A DNA stretch of 31,571 nt from NCBI GenBank assembly GCA_023416655.1, contig JAEZHK010000086.1, positions 1 to 31,571 on the forward strand, written 5' to 3'. Below the pieces are notes generated by a model. It was not told the DNA's origin and did no database searches. It saw only the letters and a list, made by a program, of their open reading frames with translations. Positions 15,227-22,663 of this stretch are shown here, in pieces; positions within the stretch are counted from its first letter, which is position 1; each line of letters starts with the position of its first letter. The position numbers and the translations under genes were made by a program. The stretch is from Bacillota bacterium. Lineage in GTDB: Bacteria > Bacillota > Clostridia > Christensenellales > Aristaeellaceae.

Positions 15227-15255
15227 ATAATACAACATGGCGAGGAGTTCTACAA
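15227..15255 (-). promoter_or_regulatory. Candidate sigma-A promoter of the diguanylate cyclase gene
   Basis: On the minus strand, TTGTAG (15255-15250), a 17-bp spacer and TATTAT (15232-15227), about 60 bp before the start codon. Confidence 0.5.
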
Positions 15256-15315
15256 GGTGCGCAGTTGTTATTCGCTAAACTCAGCCGGAATGCATGAACG
15301 CCGCGCAGAGAAAGA

Positions 15316-15339
15316 GGGCAGCCTTCCCGCGGGCCGCCC
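15316..15339 (-). terminator. Terminator after araA
   Basis: On the minus strand, GGGCGGCC and GGCTGCCC pair (one G-T) around an 8-nt loop, followed by TCTTTCTC. It lies about 28 bp beyond the araA stop. Confidence 0.6.
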
Positions 15340-15366
15340 CATATAAATGTATAGCGTGTGCGGATG

Positions 15367-16857
15367 CTATCCCCGGAGCTTCCAGGACAGATCCGAAAGA
15401 AACAGCTGCTGCCTGAACGCCTCGACCTTGGTGTCCTTGCCGATGTGTACGAACTCGATGCCCATGATCTCGGCCCAGTCGCGCAGCATCTCGCTGGTCA
15501 CGTCGTAGCTGAATACGGTGTGATGCGCGCCGCCCGCGAGGATCCAGCACTCCGCGCCCTCGGCGAAGGAGGGGTAGCCCTTCCACATCACGCGGGCCAC
15601 CGGCAGGTTGGGCATTTTGTAGATGGGTTTGACGGCCTCGACGTCCTGCACGATCAGCCGGAACCGCCCGCCCATATCGACCAGTGAGGCCACGATCGCG
15701 GGCCCCGGCTTGCCCTCGAACACGAGGCGCGCCGGCCGCTCCCGGTCGCCGATGCCAAGCGGGTCCACGTGGATGGACGGCCTTCCGGCCGCCAGCGACG
15801 GGCAGACCTCCAGCATGTGCGCGCCCAGCGACAGTTCATTCCCGGGCGCCAGATCGTAGGTGTAGTCCTCCATGAAGGCGGTGCCGCCGCCGAGGCCCTC
15901 GGCCATGCGCTTCATCAGGTGGGTCATGGCGCTGACCTTCCAGTCGCCCTCGCCGCCGTAGCCGTAGCCCTGGCTCATCAGGTCCTGCGAGGCCAGGCCC
16001 GGCAGCTGCCGCATGCCGTGCAGATCCTCGAACGTGTTGGTATACGCGCCGCAGCCTTCGCGGTCGAGCATCTTCTTGATGGCGATCTCCTCGCGGGCCT
16101 GGTAGCGCACGGTTTCGATGTCCCCGGTGGCCATCGTGTACTTCTTTTCGTACTCGGCCATCTGGGCGTCGATCTCCGCTTCGGTGACCTCGTTTAAGAG
16201 CTTCACCAGATCGCCCACCGGCCAGGTGTTGACCTGCCAGCCGAGCTTGATCTGCGCCTCCACCTTGTCGCCCTCGGTGACCGCCACCTGGCGCATGTTA
16301 TCGCCGAAGCGCATCACCTTGAGGTTCCGGCTGATTATCGCGCCCGCCGCCGAGCGCATCCAGGAGCCGATCTTCTGCCGGACGGGCGCGTCCTCCCAGT
16401 AGCCGACGACCACCTTGCGCGCAAGGCGCATGCGCGCGCCGATGAAGCCGTGCTCGCGGTCGCCGTGGGCGCTCTGGTTGAGGTTCATGAAGTTCATGTC
16501 GATCCCCTCGTCGGGGATATTGCGGTTGAACTGCGTGTGCAGGTGGAGCCAGGGCTTCTGCAGCGCGTTCAACCCGCCGATCCACATCTTGGAAGGGGAG
16601 AAGGTATGCATCCAAGTGATGATGCCCGCGCAAGACGCATCGGCGTTCGCGGCCATCATGGTGGCGAGGATTTCGTCCGGCGTGGTGACGATGGGCTTGT
16701 ACACGACCTGGGCGGGGATTTCCTCCGCCGCGTTCAGGGAGTCGGCGATCACCTGCGCGTGCCCTCGCACCTGTTTTAGTGTTTCCTCGCCGTACAGGTG
16801 CTGGGAGCCCGCGAGGAACCAGAACTGGTACCCTTTGAGTCCTTCGGGTTTGGCCAT
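15367..16857 (-). CDS. araA: L-arabinose isomerase
   Basis: A 496-residue L-arabinose isomerase, the normal family length, converting L-arabinose to L-ribulose in the cytoplasm with Mn2+. Family marks are FLAGSQHLYGEETL at the N-terminus, GIITWMHTFSPSKMWI, and the metal and active-site residues in AFMEDYTYD (Glu), HMLEVCPSL (Glu), IHVDPLGIG (His) and GGAHHTVFSY (His). The ATG at 16857 follows GGAGGG; an upstream in-frame extension lacks a ribosome-binding site. No araB, araD or arabinose transporter is adjacent, so the rest of the pathway must lie elsewhere. The upstream sequence holds a direct repeat GGTATC-TTAAGA-GGTATC (16883-16900 region) that could be a regulator site. Confidence 0.96.
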   Translation of the reverse strand: MAKPEGLKGYQFWFLAGSQHLYGEETLKQVRGHAQVIADSLNAAEEIPAQVVYKPIVTTPDEILATMMAANADASCAGIITWMHTFSPSKMWIGGLNALQKPWLHLHTQFNRNIPDEGIDMNFMNLNQSAHGDREHGFIGARMRLARKVVVGYWEDAPVRQKIGSWMRSAAGAIISRNLKVMRFGDNMRQVAVTEGDKVEAQIKLGWQVNTWPVGDLVKLLNEVTEAEIDAQMAEYEKKYTMATGDIETVRYQAREEIAIKKMLDREGCGAYTNTFEDLHGMRQLPGLASQDLMSQGYGYGGEGDWKVSAMTHLMKRMAEGLGGGTAFMEDYTYDLAPGNELSLGAHMLEVCPSLAAGRPSIHVDPLGIGDRERPARLVFEGKPGPAIVASLVDMGGRFRLIVQDVEAVKPIYKMPNLPVARVMWKGYPSFAEGAECWILAGGAHHTVFSYDVTSEMLRDWAEIMGIEFVHIGKDTKVEAFRQQLFLSDLSWKLRG

Positions 16858-16915
16858 GTTGAATCCCTCCGTTGGCTTGATACCTCTTAAGATACCACGC
16901 ATTTCATCCGCTAAA

Positions 16916-16937
16916 CAGCCGGGCGGATGCCCGTCTG
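16916..16937 (-). terminator. Weak terminator-like hairpin after the TetR gene
   Basis: On the minus strand, CAG-A-CGGGC, loop ATCC, GCCCG-G-CTG, followed by TTTAGC. It lies between the TetR stop and araA. The T-run is short. Confidence 0.35.
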
Positions 16938-16979
16938 TCCAATTGAAGATTTCTTTCCGATGGTGTGGATTACGCGCCT

Positions 16980-17591
16980 TCAGGTTTGCGGCCGCGCTTC
17001 CAGCAGGTCAAAGAATCCGCCCAACATCCGGCCCGCCATGTCTTCGGGCGCGCCTTCGAACCGGATGGTGTGGTTGATCGTGAGCAGGATGAAGCCGTGC
17101 AGCTGGCTCCACAGCGTCAGGTAATCACCCGCCCAGTTGGCAGCGCCCCGCACGTCCTCGAGGTAGGCCTTGGCGAACCGCTTTGCGATGGTGAACGGAT
17201 GGTCCTCCCCGCCGTAGGCCGCGTCGTCCGACGTGAAGACGATGGGCCGAGCGTGTTCCGTCATGAAAATGTAGCGGAAATAGTCAGGGTTCTCCGTCAT
17301 CAGCCGGACATAGGCTTTGCAGAGCGAAGTTAGCCGGGCCCTGGGCGACTCCCCATCCCGTACCGCGGCGAAAAAGACCTCTCGGATGCTGTCCGCCATC
17401 TCGCGCCAGATGGCCTGGATCAAATCGTCCTTGCTTTTGAAATGCCTGTATGGCGCGGCGTGGCTCACGTTGCACAGCGCCGCGAGCTTTCGGAGAGAGA
17501 AGCCGTCGTAGCCCTCCTCGTTCAGAAGCTTCAGGCCCTTGCGCAGCATTTCCGCTTTCAAATCCCCATGGTGGTAGGGGGCGTCACCCAT
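16980..17591 (-). CDS. TetR-family transcriptional regulator
   Basis: A 203-residue TetR-type repressor. The N-terminal helix-turn-helix spans roughly residues 10-55 with FSLRKLAALCNVSHAAPYRHF, and the C-terminal half is a helical ligand-binding domain of the TetR_C type without a recognisable ligand. ATG 17591 follows GGAGGG. It is divergent from the EFR1 ferredoxin gene, and two near-identical palindromes lie over both promoters. It therefore very likely represses itself and that gene. Confidence 0.92.
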   Translation of the reverse strand: MGDAPYHHGDLKAEMLRKGLKLLNEEGYDGFSLRKLAALCNVSHAAPYRHFKSKDDLIQAIWREMADSIREVFFAAVRDGESPRARLTSLCKAYVRLMTENPDYFRYIFMTEHARPIVFTSDDAAYGGEDHPFTIAKRFAKAYLEDVRGAANWAGDYLTLWSQLHGFILLTINHTIRFEGAPEDMAGRMLGGFFDLLEARPQT

Positions 17592-17621
17592 GATATCCCT
17601 CCTTCAAAACTTTACCCGTCC

Positions 17622-17650
17622 AGTATACCACAGGATGTTGACGGCGTAAA
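17622..17650 (-). promoter_or_regulatory. Promoter of the TetR gene
   Basis: On the minus strand, TTTACG (17650-17645), a 17-bp spacer and TATACT (17627-17622), 31 bp before the start codon. Operator 1 covers its -35. Confidence 0.6.
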
Positions 17651-17682
17651 CATCTTCTGTTACGATGTTTACGGTGTAAACA
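17636..17682. promoter_or_regulatory. Tandem TetR operators in the divergent promoter region
   Basis: Two 17-bp palindromes: TGTTGACGGCGTAAACA at 17636-17652 and TGTTTACGGTGTAAACA at 17666-17682. The second is perfect (TGTTTAC-GGT-GTAAACA). The centres are 30 bp apart, close to three helical turns, so both sites face the same side of the DNA. They cover the -35 and -10/start region of the ferredoxin promoter and the -35 of the TetR promoter. Confidence 0.75.
17638..17666 (+). promoter_or_regulatory. Promoter of the EFR1 ferredoxin gene
   Basis: TTGACG at 17638-17643, a 17-bp spacer and TACGAT at 17661-17666, overlapped by the two palindromic operators; 38 bp before the start codon. Confidence 0.6.
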
Positions 17683-17704
17683 TTCGATCGATGGGGGAAT
17701 CCGG

Positions 17705-18445
17705 ATGAAAAACATTGTGTACTACTTCACGGGCAGGGGCAACTCACTGAGGACCGCGGAGGATTTGGCGGAGCGGCTGGGGTCGACGATCCTGATCCCC
17801 ATCCGGCACGACACGCTTTTCCGTGCGGACGCGGACACAGAGAGGATCGGTATCGTCACGTCCGTCATCGACGTCGGACTGCCCACGCTTGTCAAGCGCT
17901 TTATCCGGCGGATGCCGCGCGGAAGGGGAGGGCTCTATGTCTTTTCGGTCGTCACCAACGGGGGACTGCCCGGCGCGACCATCCGGCAGGTGGAAACGCT
18001 CCTGAAAAAGCGCAACTACAGCCTGTCGACGGGCTACCAGATCAAGTTCGGGCTGGAATGGAACAACGGTGAGGAATGGGCGCGCGAGATTGACGGCATG
18101 GCCCGCACGATCCGCGCCCGCGAGCTCAGGCGGTGCCCCGTGAGCCTTGCGGACACTATGCTGACCGGGGTGGCAAACACGCTGGCGGGATTCCTCATCC
18201 CGTCCGAGGACAAGAAATTCCGCGTCTTAAGCGCCTGCACGGGCTGCGGGATGTGCAAAAAGGTGTGCCCAGCGGGCAACATCGAAATCGTGGACGGGAA
18301 GCCCGTGTTCCGGCACAAGTGCGCCCAGTGCGCCGCCTGCTTCAGTTGGTGTCCGCAGGAGGCCATCACCGGCACGAACCTGGCGGTCAGGACCCGCTGG
18401 AGGAACCCTTCGATCACGCCGGAGCAGATGGTGACCGGTTCGTGA
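17705..18445 (+). CDS. EFR1-family flavodoxin-like/2x[4Fe-4S] ferredoxin protein
   Basis: A 246-residue protein of the EFR1 type: an N-terminal flavodoxin-like domain (YYFTGRGNS replaces the usual phosphate loop YFSGTGNS, with TNGGLPGATIR later) followed by a bacterial two-cluster ferredoxin module. The cluster cysteines are CTGCGMCKKVCP and CAQCAACFSWCP, both complete CxxCxxCxxxCP motifs. Such proteins are thought to shuttle electrons in anaerobes; the partner is unknown. ATG 17705 follows GGGGGAA. Divergence from the TetR gene with shared operators suggests induction by a small molecule or stress compound. Confidence 0.9.
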   Translation: MKNIVYYFTGRGNSLRTAEDLAERLGSTILIPIRHDTLFRADADTERIGIVTSVIDVGLPTLVKRFIRRMPRGRGGLYVFSVVTNGGLPGATIRQVETLLKKRNYSLSTGYQIKFGLEWNNGEEWAREIDGMARTIRARELRRCPVSLADTMLTGVANTLAGFLIPSEDKKFRVLSACTGCGMCKKVCPAGNIEIVDGKPVFRHKCAQCAACFSWCPQEAITGTNLAVRTRWRNPSITPEQMVTGS

Positions 18446-18531
18446 ACCCGGAAGATCGGAGGCCGCCGCGCGTACACCAAGCGAACTCCGTTCCTCTGCG
18501 CGAGCGAAAAAGACCAAGCCATCCAAAGCAA

Positions 18532-18568
18532 CAGGGCGCTGACCGTAGTGGAAAGCGCCCTGTGTTTA
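18532..18568 (+). terminator. Rho-independent terminator after the EFR1 gene
   Basis: CAGGGCGCT (18532-18540) pairs perfectly with AGCGCCCTG (18554-18562), followed by TGTTTAT. It may also serve the converging radical SAM gene, which ends just beyond it. Confidence 0.7.
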
Positions 18569-18595
18569 TGCTGATGTGCTCCTGAGAGCTGTGGG

Positions 18596-19462
18596 CTACA
18601 CCCCCGTCAGGTCGAAGGCGGGCACGTAGCGCTCGTCGGCGGAGGAAAGCTCCTGCACGTATCCCTCTTCGAGACCCAGCTTGAAGAGGTGGTCGACCAC
18701 GCGGCCGTACTCCTTCCGGGTCAGGCGGCGGTCGATTTCCGGGAACTCCTGCGCGCGGCCCGCGGGCGTGTACTGCGCCATCAGGCTCACCCACGCGCCG
18801 GGCAGATTCCCGGCGATCCAGTCCAGCACGCGCATCGAATCCTGAGCGCAGCCCGGCAGGATCAGGTGGCGGACGATGAGGCCGCGCCGGATCAGCCCGT
18901 CCTCGTCCAGTTCTGGAGAGCCGACCTGCCGGTGCATCTCGATCAGCGCCTTTGAAGCGACTTCAAAGTAGTCCGGCGCGCCGGAGTAGCGCGCGGACAA
19001 CGCGGAATCCACGTACTTGAGGTCGGGCAGAAACACTTGCACCCGGCCTTCCAGCGCGCGCAGCGTTTCCACCCGCTCGTATCCGCTGCTGTTCCAGACG
19101 ACGGGGACGGATAGCGGCGGCTCCAGCGCCTTTAAGATCGCGTGGGCGTAGTGTGTGGGGTTGACGAGGTTGATGTTGTGGCAACCCGCGCCGATCAGCT
19201 TTTCGAACGCGCGCCGAAGGGCCGGGATGTCGATTTCCCGGCCGAAACAGCCGTGGCTGATCTCCGCGTTCTGGCAGAAGGCGCAGCCCAGCGGGCAGCC
19301 GCTGAAGAACACCGTACCGGAGCCGCGCGTGCCGCTGATGCAGGGCTCCTCGTCGTAATGGGGCGCGACGCGTGCGACGACCGGGTTTTCGCCCACGCCG
19401 CAGCGTCCAACTGCGCTCTCCCGGTCTACGGCGCACATCCTGGGGCAAAGTGTGCAAATCAT
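18596..19462 (-). CDS. PflX-type radical SAM protein (pyruvate-formate-lyase activase-like)
   Basis: A 288-residue radical SAM protein of the PflX group (COG1313). The N-terminus has the CTLCPRMCAVDR and GRCGVGE cysteine patterns of the group. The [4Fe-4S]/SAM motif CPLGCAFCQN has the complete CxxxCxxC pattern. The order FFSGCPLGC, WNSSGYE, FLPDLKY and HLILPGC is typical. PflX proteins resemble glycyl-radical activases, but their substrates are mostly unknown, and no glycyl-radical enzyme is nearby. Its ATG overlaps the proA stop by 4 nt (ATGA), so it is translationally coupled to proA, an unusual partner. Confidence 0.88.
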   Translation of the reverse strand: MICTLCPRMCAVDRESAVGRCGVGENPVVARVAPHYDEEPCISGTRGSGTVFFSGCPLGCAFCQNAEISHGCFGREIDIPALRRAFEKLIGAGCHNINLVNPTHYAHAILKALEPPLSVPVVWNSSGYERVETLRALEGRVQVFLPDLKYVDSALSARYSGAPDYFEVASKALIEMHRQVGSPELDEDGLIRRGLIVRHLILPGCAQDSMRVLDWIAGNLPGAWVSLMAQYTPAGRAQEFPEIDRRLTRKEYGRVVDHLFKLGLEEGYVQELSSADERYVPAFDLTGV

Positions 19463-20703
19463 CGAATCTGGCCGCTCCCGGTGATTTCGTATTTGATCGT
19501 GGTCAGTTCTTTGAGGCCCATCGGCCCCCGGGCGTGCAGCTTCTGGTTACTGATGCCGATCTCCGCGCCAAAGCCGAACTCGCCGCCGTCGGTGAAGCGG
19601 GTGGAGGCGTTCCAGTAGACGCAGGCCGCGTCCACGAGGTTGAAAAACCGCTGCGCCGCCTCCGGGTTTTCGGTGATGATGGCCTCCGAGTGGCGGGTGC
19701 CGTGGCGGTTGATGTGGGCGATCGCCTCGGTAAGGCCGTCCACCACCCTCACGGAGTAGATCAGGTCGTTGTATTCGGTGTCCCAGTCTTCGTCGGTGGC
19801 CATGTTGACCCACGGGCATATCGTCCGAGTCTTTTCGCAGCCGCGGATCTCCACGCCCTCGGCCTTCAGCGCCGCGAGGCATTCCGGCAGGAAGCTTTCC
19901 GCGATTTTCACATCGACCAGCAGCGTCTCCGCCGAATTGCACACCGACGGGCGGCTGACCTTGGCGCTGACCGCGATCTTGAGGCCCATCGCGGGGTCGG
20001 CGGCCCTGTCCACGTACACGTGGCACACGCCCTCGCCGGTCTGGATGACCGGCACGGTGGCGTTCTCCACCACCGAGCGGATCAGCCCCTTGCCGCCGCG
20101 CGGGATGAGCACGTCGATGAGGCCGTTCAGCCGCATCAGTTCGCTCGCCGCCTCGCGGGAGGTATCCTGCACCAGCGAAACACAGCCCGCCGGAAGCCCG
20201 GCCTCCCGGGCTGCCGATTCCAGAACCCCGCACAGCGCGCGGTTGGATTCGATGGCGTCCGACCCGCCCCGGAGCATCACCGCGTTGCCCGATTTCAGGC
20301 ACAGCGCCGCCGCGTCCACCGTCACGTTGGGCCGGGATTCGTAGATGATGGCGATCACGCCGATGGGCACGCGCCGCTTTTCGATCTGAAGGCCGCTCGG
20401 CCTCTGCCATTTCTCGAGCGTCTCGCCCACCGGGTCGGGTAGGGCCGCGACCTCAAGAAGGCCCGCCGCCATGCCGTCGATCCGCTTTTCGGAGAGGGTC
20501 AGCCGCTCGACGAACGCTGGATTCATGCCCTTTTCGCGGGCCGCTTCGAGATCCCGAAGGTTCGCTTCCAGGATCGTTTTAGTGTTTTCCTTTAGCAGCG
20601 CCGCCGCCCGCTCAAGCGCGCGGTTTTTTTGTTCGGTGGATACCGCCTGCATTTGAAGCGCCGCCTCCCGGGCGGCCGCCGCCTGCGCTCTCAATTCGCT
20701 CAT
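19459..20703 (-). CDS. proA: Glutamate-5-semialdehyde dehydrogenase (gamma-glutamyl phosphate reductase)
   Basis: A 414-residue ProA, full length, reducing gamma-glutamyl phosphate to glutamate-5-semialdehyde with NADPH in proline synthesis. Family marks are IYESRPNVTVDAAALCLKSG, LIPRGGKGLI and TGEGVCHVYVD. The catalytic cysteine is in SVCNSAETLL, with WVNMATDEDWDTEYNDL further on. ATG 20703 follows a perfect AGGAGG; the frame upstream of it has no support. The usual partner proB is not adjacent. Downstream it overlaps a radical SAM gene. Confidence 0.96.
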   Translation of the reverse strand: MSELRAQAAAAREAALQMQAVSTEQKNRALERAAALLKENTKTILEANLRDLEAAREKGMNPAFVERLTLSEKRIDGMAAGLLEVAALPDPVGETLEKWQRPSGLQIEKRRVPIGVIAIIYESRPNVTVDAAALCLKSGNAVMLRGGSDAIESNRALCGVLESAAREAGLPAGCVSLVQDTSREAASELMRLNGLIDVLIPRGGKGLIRSVVENATVPVIQTGEGVCHVYVDRAADPAMGLKIAVSAKVSRPSVCNSAETLLVDVKIAESFLPECLAALKAEGVEIRGCEKTRTICPWVNMATDEDWDTEYNDLIYSVRVVDGLTEAIAHINRHGTRHSEAIITENPEAAQRFFNLVDAACVYWNASTRFTDGGEFGFGAEIGISNQKLHARGPMGLKELTTIKYEITGSGQIR

Positions 20704-20737
20704 AATAGACCTCCTGTCAACGGGTGTCCGTGCTCGC

Positions 20738-20766
20738 ATTATAAGGAAAAGCGCGCGCGATGTCAA
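20738..20766 (-). promoter_or_regulatory. Perfect-consensus sigma-A promoter of proA
   Basis: On the minus strand, TTGACA (20766-20761), exactly 17 bp, then TATAAT (20743-20738); 35 bp from the -10 to the start codon. It predicts strong constitutive expression. Confidence 0.88.
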
Positions 20767-20907
20767 CGCCGCCATGGCGCCGCCCGGCAAATCGGGGGCT
20801 TATGCTTACCATTCTGAATGATTCAATTAGCCGGGAACAAATGTTCGCCGCTTTGGACGAAATAATAATCCGTATTGGTATTATCGGCAAGGGCAGATTT
20901 CTTTATG

Positions 20908-20940
20908 GCGCACCAATCCCCTCGGGGGTTTTGGTGCGCC
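20908..20940. promoter_or_regulatory. Perfect 10-bp inverted repeat upstream of the thioesterase gene
   Basis: GGCGCACCAA (20908-20917) and TTGGTGCGCC (20931-20940) are exact inverted copies around a loop that itself holds CCCC-TCG-GGGG. It overlaps the -35 region of the thioesterase promoter. It could be an operator or a terminator guarding that promoter; the plus-strand tail GTGCTTTGTGG is a poor T-run. Confidence 0.55.
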
Positions 20941-20957
20941 GTGCTTTGTGGTATAAT
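20931..20957 (+). promoter_or_regulatory. Candidate promoter of the acyl-ACP thioesterase gene
   Basis: A perfect TATAAT lies at 20952-20957, 20 bp before the start codon. The -35 is poor: TTGGTG at 20931-20936 with a 15-bp spacer, or TTTTGG at 20929 with 17. It overlaps the palindrome, so control at this site is plausible. Confidence 0.55.
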
Positions 20958-20976
20958 ATGCCGCGGAGGGGATAAA

Positions 20977-21708
20977 ATGGTTCCGGTCTACGAAACCTCG
21001 TTCGTGTTGCGCGCGCCCGACGCGGATTTCCGCGCCACCTGGCGGCCGAGCGCGATCTTCACCGCCATGCAGGAATTGGGCGAGTCCCACAGCGCGCTTT
21101 GGAACGCCGGGTACTTCGCGCTTCGAAAAAAGGGCCTGGCCTGGGTGATCACCCGGGCGCTTCTTCAAATCGACCGCGCGCCGGTGATCGGGGAGACCAT
21201 CGTAGCGCGCACCTGGCCGGGCAAGCCGCGCCACGCGATTTATCCGCGTTACTACCTTTTCCAGGATCCCGACGGGCGGGTTTTTGCCCGCGCGTCCACG
21301 CTCTGGGTGCTGATGGACATCGCGGCCAGGGAGATGGTCCCCGGCGAGAAATACGGTCTTCCGGCCTTCGAGTTTCCCGAACTGCCGCCGCCGATCGAAA
21401 ACCCCGGCGCGATCCCAAAACTCTCGGGCGAAGAGCAGCGGTCGGAGCAGCCGGTCAAATTCACCGACATCGACATCAACCGCCACGTCAACAACGCGCG
21501 CTATGTGGATTGGCTGTGCGACCGCTACCCCTATGAGTGGCACGAACGGCAAAGGCTATCGTGGCTCACGGTGCACTTCGCCAGCGAGACGAAGCCGGAT
21601 GAGCGGCTGGAGACGGCGCTGACCGCGGACGGCCTCGCCTTCACCTTCAGCGGCGGGCGGGAGGGGCACGCGCACTTTTTGATGGGCGGACAGTTTGTGC
21701 CCCGATAA
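20977..21708 (+). CDS. Acyl-ACP thioesterase (FatA/FatB-like double hotdog)
   Basis: A 243-residue acyl-ACP thioesterase, the normal size for the bacterial branch of this family, hydrolysing acyl-ACP to release free fatty acids. The N-terminal hotdog starts YETSFVLRAPDAD with RPSAIFTAMQELGESH, and the central region has GLAWVITRALLQIDR and TIVARTWPG. The C-terminal hotdog carries the catalytic signature TDIDINRHVNNARYVDW (Asp-x-Asn-x-His). The ATG at 20977 follows GGAGGGG; the longer upstream frame is not supported. It may supply short- or medium-chain acids; a link to the acyl-using operon at 3017-10894 is speculative. Confidence 0.92.
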   Translation: MVPVYETSFVLRAPDADFRATWRPSAIFTAMQELGESHSALWNAGYFALRKKGLAWVITRALLQIDRAPVIGETIVARTWPGKPRHAIYPRYYLFQDPDGRVFARASTLWVLMDIAAREMVPGEKYGLPAFEFPELPPPIENPGAIPKLSGEEQRSEQPVKFTDIDINRHVNNARYVDWLCDRYPYEWHERQRLSWLTVHFASETKPDERLETALTADGLAFTFSGGREGHAHFLMGGQFVPR

Positions 21709-21740
21709 TCGGGCGGTAGTATTGGGCAGGGAGGAATGGG

Positions 21741-22001
21741 ATGAAGATCCACTTGACGGGGGAGGAGCTTCAAAAGCTCCGCGCGCAGGCGGAAGGCGAA
21801 GAAGGCGAAATCGTGCTCGACGCCTACGAGCCGGAGCCCGCGTTCACCATGGAATTTGAATACATGAAGGGCGGCATCGACGTGCTGGCGGCGGCGACCC
21901 TCGCCTACGATGAGCCGATGGACGGCTGGTACCTGGCCGACCGGATCGAGGATGCCCCGGCGCTGGAGGCGCTGATCCGGTCATTCCTCGCGGCATGCTA
22001 G
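21741..22001 (+). CDS. Small acidic protein of unknown function
   Basis: An 86-residue acidic protein that I do not recognise. No signal peptide, membrane segment, cysteine motif or known domain is visible; the middle (FEYMKGGIDVLAAATLAYDEPMDG, shown only by its boundaries at residues 34-57) looks like a mixed alpha/beta core. It has a convincing GGGAGGAATGGG ribosome-binding site. It overlaps the RadC-like gene by 7 nt and follows the thioesterase gene by 32 bp, so the three are probably one transcript. Confidence 0.7.
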   Translation: MKIHLTGEELQKLRAQAEGEEGEIVLDAYEPEPAFTMEFEYMKGGIDVLAAATLAYDEPMDGWYLADRIEDAPALEALIRSFLAAC

Positions 22002-22663
22002 AGGCTTCCCGGGCGCTGGAAAGGCTGATCGCGCTGGCCGACCCAGGCGCGGACGCCCGCGCGGTCGCGGGGGCGCTCTTGTCGCGCTACGGCTCGCTGC
22101 TGGCGGTGCTGGCCGCGCCCGCGGAGGACCTGACAAGGGTCGAGGGCGTGCGCGCGCCGCTGGCGCAGCTGCTCCGGCTCATGCCGTCGATGGCCCGGTA
22201 CGACGCGCTGGACGGCTTTGGCGTCCGGCCCGACGTCTCCACCTTCCGCCGCGCGGAAGGGTATCTTTCGGCGCTCTACATCGGGCGGGAATACGAACAC
22301 TTCTACCTTCTGTGCTTATCCCAGGACGGGCGGCTGATCAAACCCGCGCTCGTCACGCGCGGCACGCTGGACGAGACAGCCTTCTACCTGCGCAACATTC
22401 TGGACGAGGCGCTGAAGGCCAGGGCCTACGCGGTGGTCCTGTCCCACAACCACCCGGGCGGAACGGCGGAACCCTCTCAGGGCGACGTTTCGGCCACCCG
22501 GCTCGCCATCCGCGCGCTTTCCAAGGTGGGCATCCTGGTGCTCGACCACGCCATCATAGCGGACGGCCGCGCGCTGAGCATGCGCGCGGCCGGCGCCATC
22601 GATGAAACAGATTTTCTCGCCCAGTCGTCGGGGGACAGACTACTGGGGAACTGGCTCCTCTGA
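21995..22663 (+). CDS. RadC-like JAB/MPN-domain protein
   Basis: A 222-residue RadC-family protein. The N-terminal 70 residues resemble the helix-hairpin-helix region (LTRVEGVRAPLAQLLRL). The C-terminal JAB domain carries the zinc motif SHNHPGGTAEPSQGD, that is HxHxxG with the following Asp. The role of RadC proteins remains unclear, and the old DNA-repair label is not well supported. It overlaps the small gene upstream. Its last 24 nt overlap the 3' end of yihA on the other strand, with no terminator in between. Confidence 0.88.
   Translation: MLEASRALERLIALADPGADARAVAGALLSRYGSLLAVLAAPAEDLTRVEGVRAPLAQLLRLMPSMARYDALDGFGVRPDVSTFRRAEGYLSALYIGREYEHFYLLCLSQDGRLIKPALVTRGTLDETAFYLRNILDEALKARAYAVVLSHNHPGGTAEPSQGDVSATRLAIRALSKVGILVLDHAIIADGRALSMRAAGAIDETDFLAQSSGDRLLGNWLL

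Noticed and set aside
16883..16900. An AraR-type operator upstream of araA
   Set aside because: Only a short direct repeat GGTATC is visible; it does not match the known AraR operator pattern, so it was not listed as a site.
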